Assembly (NCBI GenBank): GCA_031289015.1
Contig: JAITQG010000028.1
Location: forward strand, 1 to 55,966
Direction: 5' to 3'
Source: Lactobacillaceae bacterium
GTDB taxonomy: Bacteria; Bacillota; Bacilli; Lactobacillales; Lactobacillaceae
Length of the DNA stretch: 55,966 bases
The notes below the pieces were generated by a model. It was not told where the DNA came from, searched no databases, and saw only the letters and a program-made list of their open reading frames with translations. A program made the translations under genes and the position numbers. Each line of letters begins with the position of its first letter. Position 1 is the first letter of the stretch. This document shows, piece by piece, positions 1-11,100 of the stretch.

Positions 1-2
1 AA

Positions 3-95
3 GGGCTCCGCATTGGGGCTGTTGAAGGGGGCGACACGAACCAATACGACCAGAATTTTTCGGCCCAAGAGCGTGGGCCAAAAAATGGGTCTTAA
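3..95 (+). CDS. C-terminal end of an unidentified gene (partial)
   Basis: A reading frame enters from the left edge and stays open for 30 codons to a TAA at 93-95. Its last residues include GGDTNQYDQNF and end in PKNGS. I do not recognise the family. In related genomes valS often follows ezrA, a cysteine desulfurase and thiI, but this tail does not match those as I remember them. A second frame is open from position 1 to about 150 and is proline-rich at its end, so even the coding frame is uncertain. Confidence 0.3.
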   Translation, partial: GLRIGAVEGGDTNQYDQNFSAQERGPKNGS

Positions 96-140
96 TCGTT
101 TCGCTACCTCGCTTAACCCCCCCCACCAACCCAAAACACC

Positions 141-159
141 TTGCCCCTGAAAGGGGCAA
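141..159. terminator. GC-rich hairpin between convergent genes
   Basis: TTGCCCCT and AGGGGCAA form a perfect 8-bp stem with a GAA loop. It lies between the gene end at 95 and the minus-strand gene ending at 210, so it could end transcription from either side. Neither flank has a good T-run. The surrounding DNA (100-205) is strikingly C/A-rich on the plus strand and holds nothing else I can recognise. Confidence 0.4.
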
Positions 160-209
160 AACAAAAAAGGGAGTCAAGCCCAAAGCCCAACCCCCTCAAA
201 GGATGATAA

Positions 210-1025
210 TTATTTTTTAGCAGAACTAGAAGAGCTAGAACTAGAACTTGATGAAGAAGCGGCTGGATCTTTTTGCTGAATTGAACTGTTAAACCAATCA
301 GTAAAGTTTTTATCCTCACCAGCAGCCCCGCCAGTAATATGGTTCTTATAAGTGTTCTTAGTATTCTGATCAAACGCCGACCAAATCGATCCACCAATTG
401 CATAACGCGTTGCCGCCGTCACAAAGGCATCATTTTTAATGTCATTGACTTTAAAATTATTGACAGCATTCTTCAACTGATCACCATTCCAAAGTGAAGC
501 GACCGCGAATTGTGAGCCGTTTGACAAGGCCACTTGCCGGGCCACTTGAACTGAAGTAATCTTCGTATTCTTAGTTGCTTGCACCGCCAATGTAGCGGCT
601 TGGGCGTAAGAATTCAAATAATCAGAAATGTCTGAGAGCTTCGTATTGTCCTTGAAAATCACAGATGCTTGGTTATCCTTAATCAAAATTGATTGGATTT
701 CAACCTTGCTGCTCACGGCACTGTTTGCCTTGAGCGCAGTTTGCAGATTGCTTGTGAAGTCAGATTGTTGCACCAATGTCACTGCTGTTGATGCCGTGGC
801 CCCATTTGGGTTTTCAGCGGCCGATGAGACGGCAGCTGATGAAGACTTGCTGCTCTTGATTGCTGATGAATGCTTCTTTGCCACCGCTGAAGTCGTGGTT
901 GATTGCTTGGCTTTAGTTGTTGTTTTATTAGTCTTGTCTGCATTGGCCGCTAAAAAGATAATAGCGACAATAGCGACAACAAGAATCATCACTGATCCAA
1001 TGATGCGTGTTTTGCGATTTTGCAT
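210..1025 (-). CDS. Ser-rich protein with N-terminal membrane anchor
   Basis: This 271-aa protein starts with MQNRKTR, then a hydrophobic segment at about residues 9-27 (IIGSVMILVVAIVAIIFLA), which looks like an uncleaved signal anchor. A Lys/Ser/Thr-rich linker follows, then a mixed domain with no recognised motif, and a run of about 14 serines before the terminal AKK. The body therefore probably sits outside the membrane. A longer frame begins at a TTG at 1043, but the ATG at 1025 with GAGAGG ten bases upstream is the better start. The SD lies inside the 3' arm of the terminator-like hairpin of the upstream hemolysin III gene. Function unknown; the polyserine tail could be a flexible spacer. 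Confidence 0.8.
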   Translation of the reverse strand: MQNRKTRIIGSVMILVVAIVAIIFLAANADKTNKTTTKAKQSTTTSAVAKKHSSAIKSSKSSSAAVSSAAENPNGATASTAVTLVQQSDFTSNLQTALKANSAVSSKVEIQSILIKDNQASVIFKDNTKLSDISDYLNSYAQAATLAVQATKNTKITSVQVARQVALSNGSQFAVASLWNGDQLKNAVNNFKVNDIKNDAFVTAATRYAIGGSIWSAFDQNTKNTYKNHITGGAAGEDKNFTDWFNSSIQQKDPAASSSSSSSSSSSSAKK

Positions 1026-1029
1026 ATTT

Positions 1030-1081
1030 AAAAAACCTCTCAATTTTTGTCCATTACTAATTGTAACAGAATTTTGAGAGG
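1030..1081 (-). terminator. Terminator of the hemolysin III gene, overlapping the next SD
   Basis: Read on the minus strand, CCTCTCAA (1081-1074) pairs with TTGAGAGG (1043-1036), followed by six T. The loop is about 30 nt. The 3' arm is also the Shine-Dalgarno of the downstream Ser-rich protein gene that starts at 1025. Confidence 0.6.
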
Positions 1082-1105
1082 CTTTTTATCAATAAGGTAT
1101 TATTT

Positions 1106-1756
1106 TCAAAACAAAGTGATGTAGATACTGGCAAACATTAGGCCTGTCGCAACTAAGACAAACAGGTGCCACCACACATGCCCCATCGGGATTTTGGGCA
1201 ACATGTAAAAAATTGTCCCAACCGAATACGTGATGCCACCGGCGAATAACAACCAAAACGCACTATGTGGAATCGCCGTCCAAAGCATTGGGACGACTAA
1301 GATAATCATCCAGCCCATGACCAAATAAATTGTGACCGAGAGCCATTTGAAACGGCCGACGAAGAATAAATCATAGATGATGCCAGCAACGGTCAAAAAG
1401 GCCAGGGTGCCCCAGATGGTGAAGCCTAATGCGTTATGCAAAAACAGCCAGGTGTAGGGGGTGTACGTGCCTAAAATCACGAAATAGATTAATGAGTGAT
1501 CAAAGAATTGGAAGAGTTTGGCGGCCTTGGTGAAAATTAACGAATGAAACAACGTTGAGGCGAGCAAAAACGAAATGATGCCGAAGATATAGATACCTAA
1601 TGCCCACATGGCATAGCCGGAAAAATGGTGCAGCAATGATTGGTGGATCAAAAAGACCGCAGCGATGATTGCTCCGATGACGCCTAGGCCGTGCGTGACG
1701 GCATTTAGTACTTCGAATGTGATTAGATAACGTTTACTCATGTGGTTTGGTTGCAT
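1106..1756 (-). CDS. Hemolysin III family (PAQR-like) membrane protein
   Basis: A 216-aa integral membrane protein with about seven hydrophobic segments. It has the family's hallmarks: an N-terminal EVLNAVTHGLG, STLFHS in TM2-3, a FFDHSLIYFVILGTYTPY block, and HVWWHLFVL near the C-terminus. The conserved Ser/His/Asp/His positions are those thought to form the metal site in PAQR/HlyIII proteins. Length is typical. Family members were named for a haemolytic Bacillus cereus protein; the role in lactic acid bacteria is unclear and may be membrane-lipid homeostasis. The ATG is preceded by GGAGGT about 10 bases upstream and by a good promoter (1785-1813), so it is its own transcription unit. Confidence 0.9.
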   Translation of the reverse strand: MQPNHMSKRYLITFEVLNAVTHGLGVIGAIIAAVFLIHQSLLHHFSGYAMWALGIYIFGIISFLLASTLFHSLIFTKAAKLFQFFDHSLIYFVILGTYTPYTWLFLHNALGFTIWGTLAFLTVAGIIYDLFFVGRFKWLSVTIYLVMGWMIILVVPMLWTAIPHSAFWLLFAGGITYSVGTIFYMLPKIPMGHVWWHLFVLVATGLMFASIYITLF

Positions 1757-1784
1757 TTAGTTGACCTCCAAGACTGATACAATT

Positions 1785-1813
1785 ATCTTAACGCTTTTAG
1801 CTAGTTTTGTAAA
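1785..1813 (-). promoter_or_regulatory. Promoter of the hemolysin III gene
   Basis: On the minus strand TTTACA, a 17-bp spacer and TAAGAT sit about 30 bases upstream of the start codon. The -35 lies in a small perfect inverted repeat, CTAGTTT-tgt-AAACTAG (1801-1817). Confidence 0.65.
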
Positions 1814-1852
1814 CTAGATGACGTGTTGTTGTTGTTTTCATAACAATTCCCC

Positions 1853-1881
1853 TTGTCAAAATGGCTAAATCCTCGTACAAT
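1853..1881 (+). promoter_or_regulatory. Promoter of the valS T-box leader
   Basis: TTGTCA (1853-1858), a 17-bp spacer and TACAAT (1876-1881) lie just before the first T-box sequences. Confidence 0.7.
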
Positions 1882-1889
1882 TAGCACAT

Positions 1890-2126
1890 AGCAATGCATT
1901 AGCGAGTAGATTCCAAGCTGCTTGACCAGCGAGTGTGTGTTTGATGGAAATCACATCTGGTAGCGGGATTGAAAGTAACTAATGGGCTATGTGGGTGAAA
2001 CTAGTAACCTGCATCGTTTTCCGCGTTAAGGAGCAATGAGATGGGCTTTTTGAGCTCAATTCAGGTGGTACCGCGATTAGTCGCCCTGATGATTTACAAC
2101 TCGTAAATCATTGGGGCGTTTTTTAT
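1890..2126 (+). promoter_or_regulatory. T-box leader controlling valS
   Basis: The leader contains the antiterminator T-box (AGGTGGTACCGCG at 2063-2075) and an intrinsic terminator just before valS. These are the diagnostic parts of a tRNA-sensing T-box. The upstream part (about 1890-2030) folds as stem I. A GTA followed by A at 1975-1977 is my candidate valine specifier codon; a secondary-structure model would be needed to fix it. By the known mechanism, uncharged tRNA-Val stabilises the antiterminator and allows valS expression when valine is scarce. Confidence 0.92.
2082..2126 (+). terminator. T-box terminator hairpin
   Basis: CGCCCTGATGATTTAC pairs with GTAAATCATTGGGGCG across the loop AACTC, followed by TTTTTT. 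The 5' arm begins just after the T-box sequence, as expected for mutually exclusive terminator and antiterminator folds. Confidence 0.9.
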
Positions 2127-2176
2127 GTGCATACCCCAAACATTAACTGATATTACAGATATACAAGGAGATAGCA

Positions 2177-4837
2177 ATGCGTGAAATAGATATGCCAGGT
2201 AAATATGATTCGACGGCCGTGGAACAGGGTCGCTATGACAAGTGGTTACAAGACAAGCGGTTTAAGCCCTCTGGAAATGATAAGGCGCGCCCTTATTCAA
2301 TCGTGATTCCACCGCCCAATGTTACTGGAAAGTTGCACTTGGGGCACGCTTGGGACACGACTTTACAAGATATGTTGATTCGCCAAAAGCGGATGCAAGG
2401 TTTTGATACATTGTGGTTGCCAGGTATGGATCACGCCGGGATCGCCACGCAAGCCAAGGTGGAACAACGGTTGGCGGAACAAGGGATTTCGCGTTATGAC
2501 TTGGGCCGTGATAAGTTTATCGATCAAGTTTGGGATTGGAAGAATGAATATGCCACGACCATTAAGCAACAATGGGGTAAGTTGGGCTTATCATTGGACT
2601 ATGATCGCGAACGCTTTACGTTGGATGATGGCTTGTCAGATGCAGTGCGCAAGGTGTTTGTGAAGCTGTATGAAAAAGATTTGATTTATCGTGGTGAGTA
2701 TATTATCAACTGGGATCCAAAGGCGCGCACGGCGTTGTCTGACATCGAAGTTATTCACCAAGATGATGAAGGCGCCTTTTATCACGTGCAATATCCGTTT
2801 GTGGATGCGACGGATAGTTATGATGGTAAAAACTACATCGAAATTGCCACGACCCGACCAGAAACCATGTTTGGTGACGTTGCCGTTGCCGTGCACCCAT
2901 CAGATGAACGCTATATGGCTTTGGTGGGCAAGAAGGTGTTGGTACCATTGGTAAATCGTGAAATTCCGATTATTACTGATGAATACGTTGACCCTGAATT
3001 TGGGTCTGGAATGGTTAAAATCACGCCAGCTCACGATCCAAATGACTTCTTGGTGGGCAATCGCCATGATTTGGAACGCATCAATACAATGAATGAAGAT
3101 GCATCAATGAATGAACATGCTGGTAAGTACAACGGCATGGATCGTTTTGATGCACGGAAGGCGATTGTTGCGGATTTGGAAGCGGCGGGTGTGATGCTCA
3201 GTGTTGAGCCGATTACGCACTCAGTTGGCCATTCAGAACGGACTGGTGTGCAAGTTGAATCACGCTTGTCAACACAATGGTTCGTTAAGATGCAACCCTT
3301 AGCTGCAGAAGCATTGGCTATGCAACAAACTGATGACCGCGTGGATTTCTACCCACCACGCTTTGAAGGGACCTTCACCCGTTGGATGGAAGATATTCAT
3401 GACTGGGTTATCTCACGGCAATTGTGGTGGGGGCACCAAATTCCAGCTTGGTATCACAAGGAAACTGGTGAGATGTACGTTGGTGAAGAAGCCCCAGCTG
3501 ACATTGAAAACTGGGAACAAGATCCTGACGTGTTGGATACATGGTTTTCATCAGCTTTGTGGCCATTTTCAACGATGGGTTGGCCAGATGAAGACTCTGA
3601 AGATTTCAAGCGTTATTTCCCAACCAACACTTTGGTTACTGGTTATGACATTATCTTCTTCTGGGTGGCCCGGATGATGTTCCAATCAAAGGAATTCACG
3701 GGACGCCGGCCATTTAACAACGTCTTGATTCATGGTTTGATCCGTGACGAACAAGGTCGCAAGATGTCAAAGTCATTGGGCAATGGAATTGATCCGATGG
3801 ACGTCATTGAAAAGTACGGTGCTGATGCCTTGCGCTGGTTCTTGGCGACTGGGTCAACGCCTGGTCAAGACGTCAATTTCTCATACACGAAGATGGATTC
3901 AGCTTGGAATTTCATTAACAAGATTTGGAATGCATCGCGCTATGTCATCATGAATTTGGATGCCGAAACCACAGCAACTTTGCCGGCTTACGCTGAATTG
4001 ACGTTGGCTGACAAGTGGATTTTGTCACGCTTGAATGACACGGTTGAAAAGGTGACGACCAACTTTGAAAAGTTCGAATTTGGTGAAGCAGGGCGGACGT
4101 TGTACAACTTTATCTGGAGTGATTTCGCTGACTGGTACATCGAAATGACCAAGGAAACGTTGAACGGGACGAATGAAGCGGCTAAGAAGAACGTGCAACA
4201 TGTCTTGGCATACACGCTGGATCAAACATTGCGCTTGTTGCAACCAATCATGCCGTTTGTTACTGAAGCCATTTGGTTGGAAATGCCCCATGATGGTGAT
4301 TCATTGGTTGGGGCCGCCTATCCTGAGTACCAAGTAGAACTCAAAAATGAGCAAGCCGAAACTGACTTTGCCAGCTTGGTGGCTTTGATTACCGCCATTC
4401 GAACAATTCGGAATGAGGCGAATGCGCCAATGTCAACTGAGATTGATGTGTTGATCAAGACGGCGGATGCGAATTTGAAGCGGATTTTTGAAGAAAATAT
4501 TGACTACATTAACCGCTTCGTGCATCCTAAGAGTTTGTTGATTGAAGCTGATTTGGATGCGCCAAAGTTGTCGATGTCAGCCGTCATTTCAGGGGCCGAA
4601 ATTTTTGTGCCATTAGCTGAATTGATTGATTTGGACGAAGAAATTGCCCGTTTGCAAGGTGAAGTTAAAAAGTTTGCCGGCGAAGTTAAGCGGGGCAGTG
4701 GCAAGTTGAACAATGAAAAATTTGTTAACAACGCGCCAGATGCAGTGGTTGCTGAAGAACGCGAAAAGTTGGCCGATTGGGAAACCAAGCTAGCAGCTAC
4801 TGAAGCGCGGTTACATGAATTACAAGAAGCTCAATAA
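2177..4837 (+). CDS. valS: Valine--tRNA ligase
   Basis: An 886-aa class I aminoacyl-tRNA synthetase that charges tRNA-Val in the cytoplasm. The HIGH-type signature is HLGH at residues 54-57, inside [16 protein letters not shown]. The KMSKS loop is at 529-533. The large editing (CP1) insertion lies between them, with the anticodon-binding domain at about 610-760. The last 65 residues form the Lys/Glu-rich coiled coil typical of ValRS. Length is normal. The ATG at 2177 has AAGGAG six bases upstream; an internal ATG at 2192 is less well placed. Control is by the T-box leader immediately upstream, and a terminator follows. Confidence 0.98.
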   Translation: MREIDMPGKYDSTAVEQGRYDKWLQDKRFKPSGNDKARPYSIVIPPPNVTGKLHLGHAWDTTLQDMLIRQKRMQGFDTLWLPGMDHAGIATQAKVEQRLAEQGISRYDLGRDKFIDQVWDWKNEYATTIKQQWGKLGLSLDYDRERFTLDDGLSDAVRKVFVKLYEKDLIYRGEYIINWDPKARTALSDIEVIHQDDEGAFYHVQYPFVDATDSYDGKNYIEIATTRPETMFGDVAVAVHPSDERYMALVGKKVLVPLVNREIPIITDEYVDPEFGSGMVKITPAHDPNDFLVGNRHDLERINTMNEDASMNEHAGKYNGMDRFDARKAIVADLEAAGVMLSVEPITHSVGHSERTGVQVESRLSTQWFVKMQPLAAEALAMQQTDDRVDFYPPRFEGTFTRWMEDIHDWVISRQLWWGHQIPAWYHKETGEMYVGEEAPADIENWEQDPDVLDTWFSSALWPFSTMGWPDEDSEDFKRYFPTNTLVTGYDIIFFWVARMMFQSKEFTGRRPFNNVLIHGLIRDEQGRKMSKSLGNGIDPMDVIEKYGADALRWFLATGSTPGQDVNFSYTKMDSAWNFINKIWNASRYVIMNLDAETTATLPAYAELTLADKWILSRLNDTVEKVTTNFEKFEFGEAGRTLYNFIWSDFADWYIEMTKETLNGTNEAAKKNVQHVLAYTLDQTLRLLQPIMPFVTEAIWLEMPHDGDSLVGAAYPEYQVELKNEQAETDFASLVALITAIRTIRNEANAPMSTEIDVLIKTADANLKRIFEENIDYINRFVHPKSLLIEADLDAPKLSMSAVISGAEIFVPLAELIDLDEEIARLQGEVKKFAGEVKRGSGKLNNEKFVNNAPDAVVAEEREKLADWETKLAATEARLHELQEAQ

Positions 4838-4851
4838 TTGAGAGTGAGAGT

Positions 4852-4877
4852 CGTGATTTGATTATCACGGCTTTTTT
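4852..4877 (+). terminator. valS terminator
   Basis: CGTGAT, loop TTGATT, ATCACG, then GC and a run of seven T, 15 bases after the valS stop codon. Confidence 0.8.
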
Positions 4878-4913
4878 TGTGCCTGGGTTTACAGGAAAGT
4901 TTTTCAGCACCTA

Positions 4914-4940
4914 TGAAAACGCTTACATTGTCGGTATAAT
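4914..4940 (+). promoter_or_regulatory. cre site and -10 box upstream of the giant surface protein
   Basis: TGAAAACGCTTACA (4914-4927) fits the catabolite-responsive consensus TGWAANCGNTNWCA at every position. TATAAT follows at 4935-4940; the -35 is weak, and would lie within or next to the cre. CcpA bound here would be expected to block the promoter, so sugar-repressed expression is inferred. The remaining 170 bases to the gene hold no further signal I can name, only an AT-rich leader. Confidence 0.65.
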
Positions 4941-5125
4941 TAAACTTATACAGTATTTAGGATGGTTTAGAAGCCTGGATTATACGAAAATGTTAAATTC
5001 TACACAATTCATAGAGTTATCAAGGGTTAGTCACAGTTTTTAACTACTTAACTTAGTAGAATTGAAAATATAACTAAAACTGGGATAACTGGCTTTAATA
5101 TTCCTCAGGATCAGGGGTGACACAA

Positions 5126-8100
5126 ATGCACGAAAAAGATAAAAATCACAAAGAGATCGATAACGGGCGCTTTGATATTTCACAAGAAAAAGAACACAAG
5201 AAAATGTATAAGGCTGGCAAGCACTGGGTGGCTGCGGGACTGACCGTTTTGACCATGCTAGCAGCGGGTGAAATCTACGAGAGTACGTCAGTTCAAGCGT
5301 CCGGTGCTCACGAGCCCGATACTGAATTTGATGTCAGTATGCCGACACTGACTTCAACGGCTGGGATTAAAGCAGTGGTTGCTTCTGATGCCGCACAATC
5401 GGCCGCCGATAAGACTCAAGCAGCCGCGAATGCAATTGTTGGCCCGGTACAAACCGAGGCCTTGGTGCCGGGTGGGACGACTACCGCAACCAAGGGTGCT
5501 ACAACCAAAACAACGGCAGCGACGCAATATAGCGTGGCTGATTTTGAGGCGTTGAGCTTAGTGCAAGCCAATGCTTATATGAATGCGACCGTTGAACAAG
5601 CCCAAGATAATAAAGACGATATGGCCGAAATTTATGACCAGTCAAATACCATGGCTGACAAAAGCGCCACGGATACGATTGTGCGTAATTCAGCGATTGC
5701 CGCCTTGCACCAGCATCAATTACAAGAATTGAATGCAATCAAGGCTAACAATGTGGAAATGTTGCACGCTACAACCGCAAAAGAACGCGCGCAATTAATG
5801 GCGGCTAACCAATGGATTTTGCAAAATATGCAAACTGAAATTAGCCAAGCCTATGTTATGCTCAATGAAGACAAGGGTGGTGTTGATCAAGCCATCGTTG
5901 CCAAGGCCCAAGCGGCGTACGACCAATTGAAATTACCAAGTGGCACGAACGGGTATTTGTCTGCGTATGGTGATTTGATTATCAATGCGAATACAGGGGC
6001 GCTGTATAATGCGGCGTTGGTTTCAATTCAAGCACAAGGCCTTACAAATTCATTTAGAAATATTGTCGACCCAACGACTGCTTTGGCCGGTGGCGATTCA
6101 ATGACCGTTGCTGGAACGGGCACGGGGACGAACGGGCACACTTATGCCGATGATACGCAAACTGAAATCGATAATGATTTCCAGATTGCTGGTACGGCGG
6201 TCCAGGGTAATTGGGCAGCCAATGCGGGTCCAAATGCGACTGGGTCTGGTCAATGGTATACGTTGACGAACGGAAGTAGCCAAACTGGTAGTGCAACTTT
6301 CAACAAAGGGATGGATTTGACGCAAGCCTGGTCAATGTCTGGATCCGTTTCAGCCAATGTTGGAGGCGGTGGAACTTCACTTGATTTCATGGGCTTCATT
6401 GTTAAGCCAGCTGGGCAAGCTTATGGTGGAAACGGTAATGATCACGCCATTGCTGGGGAACCCAACGAACTTGCTGTCGGGGTTGATGCTTATAACAACA
6501 ACACTTTGGATAGCGCCTCAAAGGATGGTATTTCAGTTGGTGGATGGTCAACTGACGCTAGTGGCACCCAAACAATGGGGAACCAATCAGGAACGACTAA
6601 TCAATACGGTGGTATTTTGGGCATTGGCGCCACAAATACTGGTGGGGCTGCAGTCGGGACTGACGGCACAACTAATAATTACATTACGATGTCATATAAT
6701 CCGTCAACACGCACTGTCACATGGACGATTACGTATAACACATATACAGGATCTAATACAACGGCGACTGCAGCTTCGAGTGTTACTGGTACGTATGTTG
6801 TACCGTCGACAGTTACGGCGTTGGACGTTGGTCTGGTTGGAACAAACGGTGACATCACGGCTTCAGCTACGGGATCAATTTCAAACTTTAGTTATACGGC
6901 CCAAACTGCCAATGTCGCCGTTAATTACACGGGGCTACCAGCCGGGACGTTAGCTAATTCAACCATTAATGCCGAAGTTGGGGCCGATGTCTCAGTTAAC
7001 GGTTCGGCAACTAACAATTACACGGCACCACCTGTTCCGGGGTACCATGTTTCTTCAGTGACGCCATTAACAGATGATGAAGTCACCAATGGGACGAACA
7101 CGATTACGGTGGCTTATGTGGCCGATGTGCAAACGCGGCAAACCGTGGAAACTGGTCCAGGGGCACAAACGTTTAATCCAGTGAATGGGACGACTGGGGC
7201 AACGATTAATGCTGCGGTTTCAGCTAAAGCCGGTTACTATTTCTCAGCTACTTCAGCGGGATCAGGCATCACGGGCTCAATCGCGGCTGATGGCTTGAGC
7301 GCAACTATCAAGGGAACATTTGATAATACTTCAAACGGCACAGCAACGACTGACTCACAAATTCAAACCGTTGGCTTCACGACGGCGGCCAGTGTGCAAA
7401 CGCAAACGGTGACGGTGACGTATCCAGCTGGGATTACAGCACCAAGCATGACTGGCTTTACTTCGTCATCAGTTACCAATTCAGATGGTACGACGACCGT
7501 GACCTACTCACGTAATTCAACGACTGGCACGGATTTCTCAGCCGTTGCCTTGCCAGTTGAAGCGGGGTATACCGCCCAATTAGATGGTTCAACGGCAACG
7601 TCATTAGCTGATCAAGCAACAGACTCGACCGCCAATGGAAATGCTACAAGCGATACGGCGGCCCAAACGCATACTGTGACGTATACCGCGGATACCCAAA
7701 CGGCAACAACGACGTTTACCGATGCTGATGCGGCAAGTAGTACAACTGGTAACGTTGGGACTTTGACGACAAGTGGACCAACGGCAAGTGCGGTGAGTGC
7801 CGGGACAGTATCGACTACAGTTGACGGCGCTTCAACGCTGAGTGACGCGGCGACTAATTTGGAAGCGGCTGGATTCTCGGTTAGTGATTCAACCGCAGCT
7901 GCATCATTAGCAGCGGGTAATTTTGATAACAATGATACGGTCAACCAAACCGCTGATGTGGCTTTGGCGCACAAGACAGTTACGATCAATATCGTTGATC
8001 CAACCGGCGCAATTATTAACACCGTGACCGAAGATTTGGCCAACGTTTATTATTACGGCACGGCCTCAGCGTTTACTGCGACGGGGAATTATGACGCCAC

Positions 8101-11100
8101 TAAGTACACGGTTGTCAGCGATGATACTGGCAATATTTCGGGATCTAGTGCAGATGGAGCAGTCTACACAGTGACTTTGATGTACAACGTTTCAAGTGCT
8201 GCCAGTGCTGCTAGTTCAACAGCGACGGCAACTGCATCAATGGTCAGTGCGGCATCAGCAAGTAATGCCACTGCACAATCAGATGCAGCCATTGCGGCGT
8301 CTGAAGCGGCTAATTATCCCAATAATTCAGCTGTGAGTGCCGCCAATAGTGCTGCCTCATCAGCTGCTTCAACGGCCGCAAGTTTGGCTGCCGCCGGTTC
8401 TGCAGCTGGTACAACAACAGCTAGTCTGGCAGCCCTTGCATCTTCAGCAGCCAGTGCAGCGACTTCTGCAGCGGCAGCAGGCGATTCATCGGATGCAACT
8501 TCATATGCTAATATGGCCAGCTCGGCGGCCACGGCGGCTTCATCAGCTGCTTCGGGGGCTATGGTCTTAGTTGTTGCGGCCGAAGCGGCTGCGACAACGG
8601 CTGCCTCGAGTGCAGCTCAAGCAGCAGTGCAAGCGGCGGCCAAGGATGCTGATTCAACAGCTAGCACAAATGCTGATAGCGCCGCCAGTGATGCGACACA
8701 AGCAGCGACAAATGCATCAGCGGCTTCATCAGCGGCCAGTCTAGCGAGTGGTGCGGCCAGTGCATATGCAAATAACGCCGATATCACGAGTGCCGCCACC
8801 GCTGCTTCAACCGCCGCATCAACGGCGAGTTCTGCGGCTGTGGCTGCAAGTACCGCTAATTCAACGGCTAGCAGTGCTGCAAGTGTCGCAGATTCATATG
8901 CGGTCTTAGCAAATGCGGCAACTAATTTATCAGATGCAAAATCATATGCTGATGCAGCAAGTACGGCTGCTGCGACGGCAAGTACCGCTACAGCAACAGC
9001 ATCAACGGCCAATGCAACGGCGTCGACAGCCAATGTTGCCGCGCAAAGTGCCACAAATGCGGTTTCAAGCTTGGTGGCTAGCGTTTCAGATTCAGCCGCA
9101 GCTAGTTCAGCCATGGTTGCATCCGCTGCGGCCAGTTCAGCAGCGAGTGAAGCAGCTGCCGCAAGTACGGCTGGCTCAACGGCAGCTTCACAAGCCAATG
9201 CTTATCCTGGGGATGCTGATTTGCAATCTAGTGCTTCCTTAGCAATTAGTGCGGCTACAACGGCCAATACGGCGTCAACAGCGGCGTCAACAGCCACTTC
9301 AACAGCGACATCCGCTGCGAGTGTGGCAGCTGCCGATGATGCCTTGGCTAGTTCTGCGGCTGCGGCTGGCAATACAGCAATCGCGAGTGCTTATGCGACG
9401 GCTGGTTCAACGGCAGCGTCAATTGCTGCTTCGGCTGCAGTGGCTGCTTCAACGGCTAATTCAACAGCATCAGCAGCTAATGCAATCGCGCAAAGTGCTG
9501 CCAGTGATGCAGCTTCTGATGCGACTGCTGATAGTATCGCCGCCTCACAAGCTGGGGTGGCCTCAAGTGCGGCCACGGCGGCCAGTTCATTTGCTACGAA
9601 TGCAAGTGAATCGGCTAGTCAAGCCACTTCACAATCAACCATTGCTAGTTCGGCTGCAGGGGTCGCCCAATCTGCGGCGGATGCCTATCAATCTGACGCG
9701 CAAATTGCGGCAGCTAATTCAGCGGCCAATTCATACAATGCTGCGGCTGATTCAGCGGCTGCTGATGCTTCAAGTGCAGCTAGTGTTGCGTCGAGTGCGG
9801 CATCAGCGGCCAATATTGACAAGGCCAATGCTTCAAGTGCGGCTGCGGTCGGTGACGAAGAGCTCGCTTCATCGTATGCGAGTCAAGCGGCTTCTGAAGC
9901 TGCTTTAGCAACGACGGCGGCGAGTCAAGCGGTTGCCGATGCGGCAGCGGCGATTACAGCGAACAGTAATGCGGCATCAGCGGCCAATACTGCCACTGTT
10001 TATGCGGCAAGTAATGCGTCAAGTGATGCTACTAGTTCAGCGACGATTGCAAGCAGTACGGCGACTGAAGCAACAACTGCCGCAAGTACGGCATCAACAG
10101 CAAGCAAGAGTGCAGCCAAAGCGGCTAGTGCATATCCAAGTGATACGGCCCTAGCCTCGGCAGCCACAACGGCGTCAAGTGCGGCTACCTTAGCAAGTTC
10201 AGCCGCTAGTGTCGCAACCAGTGCTAACACGTTGGCGGCCAGTGCGGCTTCACAAGCCAATGAAGATTACGCCTTGGCCAGTGTGGCGGCCGCAACCGGT
10301 GATACGGCAGCGGCAACATCATATGCCACGGCGGCTTCAAATGCGGCGGCCTTAGCGTCAAGCGCTGCATCAACCGCTTCGTCAGCAGATGCGATTGCTA
10401 TGACGGCCAATGCCACGGCGACAAGTGCCGGCAGTGCCGCAGCAAGTATGGCGACGGCAGATAGTGCCGCAGCCATGACAGCCAGCGGCTCACAAGATGT
10501 GGCCTCGTCGGCGGCAACTGATGCCACGACAGCAGCAGCGGCGGCCGATGCGGCTAGTTCTTCGGCTGCATTGGCGGCTAGTGCGGCAGCGATTACGCAG
10601 TCAGCAGCCAGCGCCTATGCAGATGATGCATCGCTTGCTGATCAAAATAGCACCGCAACATTAGCCGCATCTGGTGCCACTTCAAATGCGGCAGCAGCGA
10701 CAACGGCAGCGACGGATGCACAAACCGCGGCCAGCGCAGCGATGAGCGCAGCATCGGCGGCAGCCAGTGCAGCGGCTGCTGGTGATTCATCAGCGGCAAC
10801 GACTTATGCGTCAACTGCCGCATCACAAGCTGCAATTGCAGCGAGTGCGGCGGCTGATGCAACTTCAAACGCATCTTCTGCCGCTGATGATGCGGCCATG
10901 GCCGTTAGTGCGGCCCAAGATGCTGCAAGTGGAGCTGCAAAAGATGCCGGTAGTTATGCTAAGAGTTCAGCTACCGTGGCTAATTCAGCCGCTAGTGCCG
11001 CAGCGAGTGCGGCGGCGGATGCGGCTAAGGTAGCCGCAGTAGTTGCTTCTGAAGCAGCTAATTATGCGAGTGATACGGCACTTTCTGATGCCGCAAGTAC

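Noticed and set aside
3-95. Assignment of the left-edge fragment to thiI
   Set aside because: Gene order suggested it, but the tail residues do not resemble ThiI ends that I recall, so it is left unnamed.
113-403. 96-codon minus-strand frame
   Set aside because: It overlaps the 3' end of the Ser-rich gene in another frame and ends in a skewed noncoding gap; no SD.
628-1077. 149-codon plus-strand frame
   Set aside because: It is antisense to the Ser-rich protein, has no ribosome site, and its apparent composition follows from the other strand's repeats.
4858-5043. 61-codon frame in the valS-adhesin gap
   Set aside because: It begins inside the valS terminator, contains the cre and -10 of the next gene, and has no SD.
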